Source of the DNA: Pseudomonas putida NBRC 14164
GTDB taxonomy: Bacteria > Pseudomonadota > Gammaproteobacteria > Pseudomonadales > Pseudomonadaceae
Assembly: GCF_000412675.1 (NCBI RefSeq)
Contig: NC_021505.1
Location: forward strand, 1,544,501 to 1,608,500
Direction of reading: 5' to 3'
DNA: 64,000 nt
Under the pieces are notes generated by a model. It worked only from the letters and a program-made list of their open reading frames with translations, had not been told where the DNA came from and ran no database searches. Shown piece after piece: positions 1 to 7,950 of this stretch (position 1 is its first letter; each line of letters starts with the position of its first letter). A program made the translations under genes and the position numbers.

Positions 1-423
1 CTGGCCAAGGTCGACAAGCGTGGCGTGCCAGTGCGTGCGATCCTGGTGTCGGCTGCCGTTACCTTTGTCGCCGTGCTGCTCAACTACCTGATGCCGCAGA
101 ACGCCCTGGAGCTGCTGATGTCGCTGGTAGTGGCTACCCTGGTGATCAACTGGGCGATGATCAGCTACTCCCACCTGAAGTTCCGTCAGCACCTGGACCG
201 TACTGGCCAGAAGCCGCTGTTCAAGGCGCTGTGGTATCCCTATGGCAACTACGTGGTAATGGCCTTCGTGGTGCTGATTCTGGGCATCATGCTGATGATC
301 CCGGGCATCCAGGTTTCGGTGTATGCGATCCCGGTGTGGCTGTTTGCGATGTTCGTTGTCTACATGGTCAAGCCGCGCCGCAGGATGAATGCCGGTGGGG
401 TTGCGGGTACCGCAGCCAAGTAA
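1..423 (+). CDS. aroP: AroP-type amino acid permease, C-terminal part (cut by window start)
   Basis: The reading frame is open from base 1, so only the last 140 residues are present. It encodes the end of an inner-membrane APC-superfamily permease. The stretch beginning KVDKRGVPV, the following INWAMIS segment, the YPYGN motif and two hydrophobic segments match what I remember of the C-terminal quarter of E. coli AroP, the proton-coupled importer of Phe, Tyr and Trp. The family assignment is firm. The aromatic substrate is inferred from that likeness and from the phenylalanine hydroxylase genes 6 kb downstream. A strong terminator follows the stop codon. Confidence 0.82.
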   Translation: MAKVDKRGVPVRAILVSAAVTFVAVLLNYLMPQNALELLMSLVVATLVINWAMISYSHLKFRQHLDRTGQKPLFKALWYPYGNYVVMAFVVLILGIMLMIPGIQVSVYAIPVWLFAMFVVYMVKPRRRMNAGGVAGTAAK

Positions 424-443
424 CTCGGCAATGTAGTCTGCAG

Positions 444-478
444 AAACCCCAAATCAGGCGACTGACTTGGGGTTTTTT
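444..478 (+). terminator. Rho-independent terminator after the permease
   Basis: The arms AAACCCCAA and TTGGGGTTT close on a short loop and are followed by a run of T. It lies about 20 bases after the permease stop codon. Confidence 0.85.
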
Positions 479-487
479 GTTGTCTGC

Positions 488-587
488 CCGGGCCGTTTCG
501 CGGGCATGCCCGCTCCCACAGGATCACCACAGGCTTCAGGAGCAACGCTGTACCTGTGGGAGCGGGCGTGCCCGCGAAACGGCCGGG
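488..587. repeat. REP pair 1 (GCGGGC..GCCCGC type, inverted)
   Basis: Two inverted copies of a REP unit, each a GC-rich palindrome (CGGGCATGCCCG or its equivalent) next to CTCCCACAGG, are separated by about 35 bases. The flanks CCGTTTCG and CGAAACGG also pair. It sits between convergent genes, the usual place for such elements in P. putida. Confidence 0.85.
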
Positions 588-604
588 ACTGGCAATGAAG
601 GCGA

Positions 605-1489
605 TCAGATCTGCTCCAGCAACCAGCCCCTGAATGCCCGTAACGACGGCAAGGCCTCATTCCGGGGCGGATAGATCAGGTAGTAACTACGCTGGCTGGC
701 AAATGCCACCCCAGGGCTGTACAGCTCTGCCTTGGCCAACTCCTCCTCTACCAGAATGCGCGGCACAAGACCGATACCAATCCCGGCCCGTACGGCCTGA
801 ATCAGGTGCGACGTCAGCTCAAAGCTCGGCCCCAGGCGCATCGACCGGTGCGGCAGGCCATGGTGCGAAAACCACTCGCCCCACGCATGGGGGTTGTTGG
901 CCACATTCAGCAGCACCTCTTCACTGATCCTTGCCGGGCTCCAGCCCTGGCTATCTGCGCCGGCCTCCGGCGGCAGGATCACCACCAGTTCCTCGGCATG
1001 CAGGCGATGGCAGATCAGCCCCGGCAGATCATGGCTGGCCACACCGATGGCGGCATCGATTTCGCTGGTGTCGAAGTTGATGGCTTCGATGCGCGAATGA
1101 ATGTGCACCAGCATGCCCGGGTGGGCGCTGTAGAACGCATGCAGCCTCGGCAGTAGCCATTTCGAGCCGAAGGTGGGCAGGGTGGCCAGGCGCAAGGTGC
1201 CCACCCCTGACTGGTAGGCCAGTGCCTGCAGGGTGGCGCTGCGGATGCGCCCCAATGCCTCGCTGAGCTCGCGCTGGTACAGCCGGCCGACATCGGTCAG
1301 CTGCACCTGGCGGCCTTCGCGGCGAAACAGGGTCAGGCCCAGTTGTTGTTCCAGCGCCTGCACCTGGCGGCTGACCGCGCTCTGGGTCAGTGACAGTTCG
1401 GCAGCGGCGCGGGTGTAACTTTCATGCCGGGCGGCGGCCTCGAATGCCAGCAGCAGCGACATGGACGGTGTCAGGTGGCGGTAATTCAT
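605..1489 (-). CDS. LysR-family transcriptional regulator (GcvA-like)
   Basis: A 294-residue protein of normal LysR length. Residues about 6-65 form the winged helix-turn-helix, with the family pattern AAAELSLTQSAVSRQVQALE, and the rest is the periplasmic-binding-like effector domain. The start MNYRHLTPSM and the spacing of the helices resemble the GcvA/AmpR subgroup. It is divergent from the YdiJ-type dehydrogenase gene across 152 bases, which suggests it controls that gene and itself. The effector is unknown; a hydroxy acid related to the dehydrogenase substrate is a guess from position only. Confidence 0.88.
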   Translation of the reverse strand: MNYRHLTPSMSLLLAFEAAARHESYTRAAAELSLTQSAVSRQVQALEQQLGLTLFRREGRQVQLTDVGRLYQRELSEALGRIRSATLQALAYQSGVGTLRLATLPTFGSKWLLPRLHAFYSAHPGMLVHIHSRIEAINFDTSEIDAAIGVASHDLPGLICHRLHAEELVVILPPEAGADSQGWSPARISEEVLLNVANNPHAWGEWFSHHGLPHRSMRLGPSFELTSHLIQAVRAGIGIGLVPRILVEEELAKAELYSPGVAFASQRSYYLIYPPRNEALPSLRAFRGWLLEQI

Positions 1490-1641
1490 TCATAAAAGTC
1501 ATTGATAGCGGCAGGATTATCCGTTTGCCCCTGAGGCGAAACTACAGGAACATTGGCCTATACGTCACCCTGGCATTGCAACACCTATGCCGGAGCGACA
1601 GGAATCCCGTGAATTAGCCAATATCAAGAGGCCATCCTTCG

Positions 1642-4600
1642 ATGATCGCCCAGCTGCCGACCGTTGCACCGAGCGCCAACTACCCCGAATTCCTCGAAGC
1701 CCTGCGCAGCAGCGGCTTCCGTGGCCAGATCAGTGCCGACTACGGCACCCGTACCGTGCTGGCCACCGATAACTCGATCTACCAGCGCTTGCCTCAGGCG
1801 GCGGTGTTCCCGCTGGACGCCGACGACGTGGCGCGGGTTGCCACGCTGATGGGTGACCCGCGCTTCCAGGACGTCAAGCTGACCCCGCGCGGTGGTGGTA
1901 CCGGCACCAACGGCCAGTCGTTGACCGACGGCATTGTCGTCGACCTGTCGCGGCACATGAACAAGATCCTCGAAATCAACGTCGAGGAGCGCTGGGTGCG
2001 GGTGCAGGCCGGTACGGTCAAGGACCAGCTCAATGCGGCGCTCAAGCCGCACGGCCTGTTCTTCGCCCCCGAACTGTCCACCTCCAACCGCGCCACGGTC
2101 GGCGGCATGATCAACACCGACGCCAGCGGCCAAGGCAGCTGCACCTATGGCAAGACCCGCGACCACGTACTGGAGCTGCACAGCGTGCTGCTCGGTGGCG
2201 AGCGCCTGCACAGCCTGCCGATCGACGATGCCGCACTGGAGCAGGCCTGCGCCGCGCCCGGCCGGGTCGGCGAGGTGTACCGCATGGCCCGCGAGATTCA
2301 GGAAACTCAGGCTGAACTGATCGAAACCACCTTCCCCAAACTCAACCGTTGCCTGACCGGCTACGACCTGGCGCACCTGCGCGACGAGCAGGGCCGCTTC
2401 AACCTCAACAGCGTGCTGTGTGGCGCCGAAGGCTCGCTGGGTTACGTGGTCGAAGCCAAGCTCAACGTGCTGCCGATCCCCAAGTACGCGGTGCTGGTCA
2501 ACGTGCGCTACACCAGCTTCATGGATGCCCTGCGCGACGCCAACGCGTTGATGGCACACAAGCCACTGTCCATCGAGACCGTCGACTCCAGGGTGTTGAT
2601 GCTGGCGATGAAAGACATCGTCTGGCACAGCGTTGCCGAATACTTCCCGGCCGACCCCGAGCGCCCCACCCTGGGCATCAACCTGGTGGAGTTCTGTGGC
2701 GACGAGCCGGCGGAGGTCAACGCCCGGGTGCAGGCTTTTGTCGAACACTTGCAGGCGGACACCAGCGTCGAGCGCCTGGGGCATACCCTGGCAGAAGGCG
2801 CCGAGGCGGTCACTCGCGTCTACGTCATGCGCAAGCGCTCGGTGGGCTTGCTGGGTAACGTCGAGGGCGAGGTGCGCCCGCAGCCGTTTGTCGAAGACAC
2901 CGCGGTACCGCCGGAGCAGTTGGCCGACTACATCGCCGACTTCCGCGCGCTGCTCGATGGCTACGGCCTGACCTACGGCATGTTTGGCCACGTCGATGCC
3001 GGCGTGCTGCACGTACGCCCGGCACTGGACATGAAAGACCCGGCCCAGGCTGCGCTGGTGAAGCCGATTTCCGATGCGGTGGCGGCGCTGACCAAAAGCT
3101 ACGGCGGTTTGCTGTGGGGCGAGCACGGCAAAGGCCTGCGCTCCGAATACGTGCCGGAGTACTTCGGCGAGCTGTACCCGGCGCTGCAGCGCCTGAAGGG
3201 TGCCTTTGACCCGCACAACCAGCTCAACCCGGGCAAGATCTGCACCCCGCCAGGCAGCGCCGAAGGCCTGACCCCGGTCGATGGCGTGACCCTGCGCGGC
3301 GACCTCGACCGTACCATAGACGAGCGCGTGTGGCAGGACTTCCCGAGTGCCGTGCACTGTAACGGCAACGGCGCCTGCTACAACTACGACCCCAACGACG
3401 CCATGTGCCCGTCGTGGAAGGCCACCCGCGAACGCCAGCATTCGCCCAAGGGCCGTGCTTCGCTGATGCGCGAATGGCTGCGCCTGCAGGGCGAGGCGAA
3501 CATCGACGTGCTGGCCGCGGCGCGCAACAAGGTGTCGTGGCTCAAGGGCCTGCCAGCGCGCCTGCGCAACAACCGCGCACGCAGCCAGGGGCAGGAAGAT
3601 TTCTCCCATGAAGTGTACGACGCCATGGCCGGATGCCTGGCGTGCAAGTCGTGCGCCGGGCAGTGCCCGATCAAGGTCAACGTGCCGGACTTCCGTTCAC
3701 GCTTCCTCGAGTTGTACCACGGCCGCTACCAGCGCCCGCTGCGTGACTACCTGATTGGCTCGCTGGAATTCAGCATTCCGTACCTGGCCCACGCGCCAGG
3801 GCTTTACAACGCGGTGATGGGCTCTAAGTGGGTGACCAGGCTGCTGGCCGACAAGATCGGCATGGTCGACAGCCCGCTGATCAGCCGTTTCAACTTCCAG
3901 GCCACCCTGACCCGCTGCCGCGTTGGCGTGGCCAGTGTGCCGGCCCTGCGTGAACTGACCCCGGCCCAGCGCGAACGCAGCATCGTGCTGGTGCAGGACG
4001 CCTTTACCCGCTACTTCGAAACGCCGCTGTTGTCAGCCTTTATCGACCTGGCCCACCGCCTGGGTCATCGGGTGTTCCTGGCGCCGTACAGCGCCAACGG
4101 CAAACCGCTGCATGTGCAGGGCTTCCTCGGTGCATTCGCCAAGGCGGCGATCCGCAACGCCACCCAGCTCAAGGCCCTGGCCGACTGCGGCGTGCCGCTG
4201 GTGGGCCTGGACCCGGCGATGACCCTGGTGTATCGCCAGGAATACCAGAAAGTGCCGGGGCTGGAAGGTTGCCCGAAGGTGCTGTTGCCGCAGGAGTGGC
4301 TGATGGATGTGCTGCCCGAACAGGCGCCGACCGCGCCGGGCAACTTCCGCCTGATGGCGCATTGCACCGAGAAGACCAACGTGCCAGCCAGCACCCGGCA
4401 GTGGGAGCAGGTGTTTGAGCGTTTGGGCCTGAAGCTGGTGACCGAGGCGACGGGGTGCTGCGGCATGTCCGGTACCTACGGGCATGAGGCACGTAACCAG
4501 GAGACATCGCGGACCATCTTCGAGCAGAGCTGGGCGACCAAGCTGGACAAGCAAGGGGAGCCGTTGGCGACGGGCTACTCGTGCCGTAGCCAGGTCAAGC

Positions 4601-4662
4601 GCATGACCGAGCGCAAGATGCGCCATCCGCTGGAAGTGGTGTTGCAGTACGCCCAGCGTTAA
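1642..4662 (+). CDS. ydiJ: YdiJ-type FAD-linked dehydrogenase / Fe-S oxidoreductase (D-2-hydroxyacid dehydrogenase)
   Basis: A 1006-residue fusion, close to the length of E. coli YdiJ. The N-terminal half is a FAD-binding type 4 domain with the RGGGTGTNGQS and GGMINTDASGQG nucleotide-binding loops, followed by the FAD-oxidase C domain. A cysteine group near residues 573-592 (CNGNGAC...MCPSW) and a CxxCxxCxxxCP cluster near residue 665 look like two [4Fe-4S] sites. A CCG motif near the C-terminus is typical of glycolate/lactate oxidase Fe-S subunits. Such enzymes oxidise a D-2-hydroxyacid, and D-2-hydroxyglutarate has been proposed for the family, passing electrons to the respiratory chain. 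An AAGAGG sequence 11 bases upstream supports the chosen ATG. It is divergent from the LysR gene. Confidence 0.88.
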   Translation: MIAQLPTVAPSANYPEFLEALRSSGFRGQISADYGTRTVLATDNSIYQRLPQAAVFPLDADDVARVATLMGDPRFQDVKLTPRGGGTGTNGQSLTDGIVVDLSRHMNKILEINVEERWVRVQAGTVKDQLNAALKPHGLFFAPELSTSNRATVGGMINTDASGQGSCTYGKTRDHVLELHSVLLGGERLHSLPIDDAALEQACAAPGRVGEVYRMAREIQETQAELIETTFPKLNRCLTGYDLAHLRDEQGRFNLNSVLCGAEGSLGYVVEAKLNVLPIPKYAVLVNVRYTSFMDALRDANALMAHKPLSIETVDSRVLMLAMKDIVWHSVAEYFPADPERPTLGINLVEFCGDEPAEVNARVQAFVEHLQADTSVERLGHTLAEGAEAVTRVYVMRKRSVGLLGNVEGEVRPQPFVEDTAVPPEQLADYIADFRALLDGYGLTYGMFGHVDAGVLHVRPALDMKDPAQAALVKPISDAVAALTKSYGGLLWGEHGKGLRSEYVPEYFGELYPALQRLKGAFDPHNQLNPGKICTPPGSAEGLTPVDGVTLRGDLDRTIDERVWQDFPSAVHCNGNGACYNYDPNDAMCPSWKATRERQHSPKGRASLMREWLRLQGEANIDVLAAARNKVSWLKGLPARLRNNRARSQGQEDFSHEVYDAMAGCLACKSCAGQCPIKVNVPDFRSRFLELYHGRYQRPLRDYLIGSLEFSIPYLAHAPGLYNAVMGSKWVTRLLADKIGMVDSPLISRFNFQATLTRCRVGVASVPALRELTPAQRERSIVLVQDAFTRYFETPLLSAFIDLAHRLGHRVFLAPYSANGKPLHVQGFLGAFAKAAIRNATQLKALADCGVPLVGLDPAMTLVYRQEYQKVPGLEGCPKVLLPQEWLMDVLPEQAPTAPGNFRLMAHCTEKTNVPASTRQWEQVFERLGLKLVTEATGCCGMSGTYGHEARNQETSRTIFEQSWATKLDKQGEPLATGYSCRSQVKRMTERKMRHPLEVVLQYAQR

Positions 4663-4690
4663 TCTTCAGGGCCTCGGGGCTGCTTTGCAG

Positions 4691-4780
4691 CCCTATCGCC
4701 GGCAAGCCAGCTCCCACAGGATCGCCACAATGTTCAGGCCTGTGGTGATCCTGTGGGAGCTGGCTTGCCGGCGATAGGGC
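4691..4780. repeat. REP pair 2 (CGCCGGCAAGCCAGC type, inverted)
   Basis: The arms CCCTATCGCCGGCAAGCCAG and its exact complement enclose about 45 bases. It lies between the convergent ydiJ-like and MFS genes. It belongs to a second REP subfamily, also seen at 17040-17128 and 55036-55136. Confidence 0.85.
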
Positions 4781-4799
4781 CAGTGCAGGCACTGCAAGG

Positions 4800-5999
4800 T
4801 CAGGGTTCTTGCCCCCGATCTCTATGCCGGCGCGCCTGCCGGTACAGATACAGGCTCAACACCAGCCCGCAAGCCGCGGCAGCCGCCGCAAACAGAAACA
4901 TCGAAGCAAACCCGAACCCCGCCGCCACCGCGCCCACCAGTGGCCCGGTCACCCCCAGCGACAAATCGATGAACAGCGAATACGCCCCCACCGCCGCGCC
5001 GCGGTTGGCCGCCGACACCTGGTTCACCGCCTCCACGCCCAATGCCGGGAACACCAGCGAGAAACCAAACCCGCTCAGTGCTGCACCCGCCAGTGCCAGT
5101 TCGGCACTGGGAGCGAGCCACAGCATCAGCAGCCCGAGTGTTTCCACCGACAGGCAGGCAATCGCCACCCTGAACCCGCCAATGCGGTTGATCAGGTTGC
5201 CGAACAGCAGCCGCGCGCTGATGAAGCTGGCGCCGAACAGGCTCAGGGTCAACGCCGCATCAGCCCAGCCACGGCTGGCGTAGTACAGGGTGATGAAGGT
5301 GGCGATGGTGCCAAAGCCGATCGAGCCCAAGGCCAGTCCCGAGCCGTGCGGGAACACCTTGCCCAGCACCCGCAGGAACGGCAGGCGTACACCGCTGACA
5401 ATAGGCGCGGCCTGCTTGGGCCAGGCCAGCAGCAGGCCAAGGGCGCACAGCAGGATGATGCTGACGCCCATGCTCCACAGCCCCAGGCCCTTGACCATCA
5501 GCACACCCAGGGGCGCGCCGATGGCCAGTGCGCCATAGCTGGCGATGCCGTTCCAGGAGATGACCTTGGCGGTGTTTTCGGCGCCCACCCTGCCGATGCC
5601 CCAGCCAATCGCGCCCGAGCCCACCAGGCTTTCGGCGCTGCCCAGCACCAGGCGGCCTACCAGCAGGCAGGTCAGGCTCAGCCATGGCAGGTGGGTGAGG
5701 AAGGCGCAGGCCAGCATGAATACCCCGCTAAGCCCGCAGCCGACCAAGCCATACATGACGGCTTTCTTGCTGCCATGGTTGTCGATGATTCGGCTGGCGG
5801 TGGGGCGGCTGAGCAAGGTGGCCAGGTACTGCACGCTGATCACCAGGCCAGCGACCACGGCGCTGAAACCCAGGTCGTTATGCACATAGCCGGGCAGCAC
5901 GGCCAGTGGGATGCCGATGTTCAGGTAGCCGATGAAGGTGAAGAGGACGATGGAGACGACTTGCAGGGTGACCGCAAGGGGGCGCGGTGAGTCGGGCAT
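4800..5999 (-). CDS. MFS transporter (YhhS-like)
   Basis: A 399-residue major facilitator with about twelve hydrophobic segments. The loop after the second segment is [17 protein letters not shown], a variant of the MFS signature G-x(3)-D-R-x-G-R/K. The overall pattern ([21 protein letters not shown], then [20 protein letters not shown]) resembles the YhhS/YfcJ group of putative drug or arabinose effluxers. The substrate cannot be told from sequence. The 90 bases upstream hold a long inverted repeat (6024-6073) that could be its operator. It ends against REP pair 2. Confidence 0.82.
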   Translation of the reverse strand: MPDSPRPLAVTLQVVSIVLFTFIGYLNIGIPLAVLPGYVHNDLGFSAVVAGLVISVQYLATLLSRPTASRIIDNHGSKKAVMYGLVGCGLSGVFMLACAFLTHLPWLSLTCLLVGRLVLGSAESLVGSGAIGWGIGRVGAENTAKVISWNGIASYGALAIGAPLGVLMVKGLGLWSMGVSIILLCALGLLLAWPKQAAPIVSGVRLPFLRVLGKVFPHGSGLALGSIGFGTIATFITLYYASRGWADAALTLSLFGASFISARLLFGNLINRIGGFRVAIACLSVETLGLLMLWLAPSAELALAGAALSGFGFSLVFPALGVEAVNQVSAANRGAAVGAYSLFIDLSLGVTGPLVGAVAAGFGFASMFLFAAAAAACGLVLSLYLYRQARRHRDRGQEP

Positions 6000-6023
6000 G
6001 GGGACCTACGTGTGTTCAGGACG

Positions 6024-6073
6024 GTGTGAAAACGTGATGACGGGGGTAGCCCGCAGGTCAGCCGTTTTCACAC
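6024..6073. promoter_or_regulatory. 11-bp inverted repeat upstream of the MFS gene
   Basis: GTGTGAAAACG at 6024-6034 is exactly complementary to CGTTTTCACAC at 6063-6073, with 28 bases between. There is no T-tract suited to a terminator. It lies 25-75 bases before the MFS start and 17 bases after the small ORF, so either a looped operator or an mRNA hairpin is possible. Confidence 0.45.
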
Positions 6074-6089
6074 AGTCGGGGATGCGCAG

Positions 6090-6218
6090 TTATTCCTGGT
6101 CAGCGCTGGATTGATCGTCACCATCCTGCTCGACGGCTGCTGCCGGTTCGGCGTGAACGGTCACGGATGGCTCTTCTGGGTTCAGGCTTGGGAAGGGAAG
6201 ATTCGGGATTTCGTGCAT
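6090..6218 (-). CDS. Small acidic protein of unknown function (42 aa)
   Basis: A 42-residue frame beginning MHEIPNLPFPSLNPEEPSV. A GAGGA sequence eight bases before the ATG is a good ribosome-binding site. The product is acidic, rich in Pro, Ala and Glu, ends QSSADQE, and has no membrane segment or signal peptide, so it is probably cytoplasmic and largely disordered. It sits between the phh genes and an MFS gene, all on the same strand. I do not recognise the family. The good SD and compositional bias favour a real gene, but the small size leaves doubt. Confidence 0.5.
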   Translation of the reverse strand: MHEIPNLPFPSLNPEEPSVTVHAEPAAAVEQDGDDQSSADQE

Positions 6219-6380
6219 CTCGTCGTTCCTCGCAAGTGTGAGTGAAAAGTCTGCGCCAGGCGCGGTTGAAGCTTCGCAAAGCTGGGGCAGGATACACAAG
6301 TCTGGATGACAGTTTGGATTTTTTACCGTTCGTTTGTCGGTTTTGCGGGCGAACAGCGCACATTCTTCCTGTAAATAATT

Positions 6381-6496
6381 GGGGCCGCTTCGCGCCCCTT
6401 CGCGGGCTTGCCCGCTCCCACAGGGACCGCGAAAACCAGAGGCGCGCGCCGTCTTTGTGGGAGCGGGCAAGCCCGCGAAGGGCGCGAAGCGACCCC
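6381..6496. repeat. REP pair 3 (GCGGGC..GCCCGC type) downstream of phhB
   Basis: The arms GGGGCCGCTTCGCGCCCTT... and its complement enclose two inverted CGCGGGCTTGCCCGCTCCCAC units. It begins 14 bases after the phhB stop and probably also protects the 3' end of the phhAB mRNA. Confidence 0.85.
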
Positions 6497-6509
6497 AGTT
6501 TCTAAGCGA

Positions 6510-6866
6510 TTACTTACGGCCTTCAGCCGATTCAGCCACCTTGTCAGTGCGCGCGCACATGATGAAGTCGTTGCGGTGCAGGCCTTTGATCGAGTGGCTC
6601 CACCAAGTGACGGTAACCTTGCCCCACTCGGTCAGCAGCCCTGGGTGGTGGCCTTCGGCTTCGGCGATTTCGCCCACGGCGTTGGTGAACGCCAAGGCGT
6701 GCTTGAAGTTCTTGAACAGGAACACGCGCTCAAGCTCCATGTGGCCGTCACGTACTTCAATGTTCCAGTCCGGGATTTCGCGAATCAGCTCGGCCAGCTC
6801 TTCGTCGGAGACTTTCGGTGCGTCGGCGCGGCAGGCTTCGCAATGGGCTTGGTTCAAGGCATTCAT
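6510..6866 (-). CDS. phhB: Pterin-4a-carbinolamine dehydratase
   Basis: A 118-residue protein of normal PCD/DCoH length. It dehydrates 4a-hydroxytetrahydrobiopterin so that the cofactor used by PhhA can be recycled. The EGHHP motif near residues 51-55 and the later H-x(2)-GL-H-x-ND segment carry the conserved active-site histidines. It lies 40 bases downstream of phhA on the same strand and is surely cotranscribed with it. REP pair 3 follows. Confidence 0.95.
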   Translation of the reverse strand: MNALNQAHCEACRADAPKVSDEELAELIREIPDWNIEVRDGHMELERVFLFKNFKHALAFTNAVGEIAEAEGHHPGLLTEWGKVTVTWWSHSIKGLHRNDFIMCARTDKVAESAEGRK

Positions 6867-6906
6867 GGGGTGTCTTTCCAGTTCGAGTTGTTATCGGCAA
6901 GGTCGC

Positions 6907-7695
6907 TCAGGCGGCGACCTTGGGTGGAAACTTCGGCGCGTGCAGGCCCAGCTGCATGGCTTTATGGACCATGCCCATGATGTCTTCGTGGGCCAGGTCG
7001 AACAGGCGCTTCATGTTCGGCAGCACGAAATACAGCGGCTGCAGGATGTCGATGCGGTACGGCGTGCGCATGGCCTCGATAGGGTCGAAAGCCTGGTGCT
7101 CGGGCTCGCCAGACAGACTGTAGACGGTCTCCTTGGGCGACGAGAGAATGCCGCCACCATAGATCTTGCGGCCCTGCGGGGTTTCCATCAGGCCAAACTC
7201 GATGGTCATCCAGTACAGGCGCGCCAGGTACACGCGTTGTTCCTTGGTCGCAGCCAGGCCGAGCTTGCCGTAGGTGTGGGTGAACTCGGCGAACCACGGA
7301 TTGGTCAGCAGCGGGCAGTGGCCGAAGATTTCGTGAAAGATATCGGGCTCTTGCAGGTAGTCCAGCTCTTCCGGGGTGCGGATGAAGGTGGCGACCGGGA
7401 AGCGCTTGCTGGCCAGCAATTCGAAGAAAGTCTGGAAGGGGATCAGTGCCGGTACCCGGGCAACTTGCCAGCCGGTGGTGGCGCCCAGCACTTTGTTGAC
7501 CTCGCCCAGCTGCGGAATACGGTCATGGGGCAGCTTGAGCTGGTCGATGCCGTCCAGGTATTCCTGGCACGCGCGGCCTTCGATCACTTTCAGCTGGCGA
7601 GTGATCAGGGTGTTCCATACCGCATGCTCTTGCTGCGGGTAATCGATAAAACCATGCGCATCGGGCTCGCGTGCCACGTATTGCGTCTGTTTCAT
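6907..7695 (-). CDS. phhA: Phenylalanine 4-monooxygenase
   Basis: A 262-residue monomeric bacterial phenylalanine hydroxylase. It converts Phe to Tyr using tetrahydropterin, O2 and non-haem iron. The iron triad is visible: His121 and His126 in FHEIFGHCPLL and Glu166 in YWMTIEFGLME. It lacks the N-terminal ACT regulatory domain of the mammalian enzyme, as expected. AGGAG lies just before the ATG. It forms the phhAB operon and is divergent from phhR, with a PhhR-type palindrome at 7814-7831 in the gap. Confidence 0.97.
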   Translation of the reverse strand: MKQTQYVAREPDAHGFIDYPQQEHAVWNTLITRQLKVIEGRACQEYLDGIDQLKLPHDRIPQLGEVNKVLGATTGWQVARVPALIPFQTFFELLASKRFPVATFIRTPEELDYLQEPDIFHEIFGHCPLLTNPWFAEFTHTYGKLGLAATKEQRVYLARLYWMTIEFGLMETPQGRKIYGGGILSSPKETVYSLSGEPEHQAFDPIEAMRTPYRIDILQPLYFVLPNMKRLFDLAHEDIMGMVHKAMQLGLHAPKFPPKVAA

Positions 7696-7813
7696 GAGGC
7701 TCTCCTGGTGAGGGCTTTTCTTGTTATGTGCAGGACATGCCTAAGTAATATCCTCACCCGGGTCGGTTTGCACGATGGATGGCAGGGCTTGTAGTTGCTC
7801 GTCCCCCTACTTT

Positions 7814-7831
7814 CGTAACGATAATTTTACA
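7814..7831. promoter_or_regulatory. PhhR/TyrR-box palindrome between phhA and phhR
   Basis: CGTAAC-GATAAT-TTTACA fits the TyrR/PhhR consensus TGTAAA-N6-TTTACA at 10 of 12 fixed positions. It is the only match I found in the gap, 119 bases from the phhA start and 120 from the phhR start. Confidence 0.75.
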
Positions 7832-7950
7832 AAATCGAGCAGGTGTCGGAAAATCCGAGGCATCTGGCTGATGGTTGCGCGGTTTTTGTCAGCTTATCTT
7901 TACGAATTTTCTGCGCGGTGTTGAAAAACATTGGCGCTTCGAGAGCCCTC

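Noticed and set aside
1624..3609. A 661-codon antisense frame across the ydiJ-like gene
   Set aside because: It mirrors the codon pattern of the real gene, has no family likeness and no ribosome-binding site.
7696..7813. Sigma-54 promoter for phhA
   Set aside because: No TGGCAC-N5-TTGC pattern is found on the minus strand, and P. putida PhhR is reported to use sigma-70.
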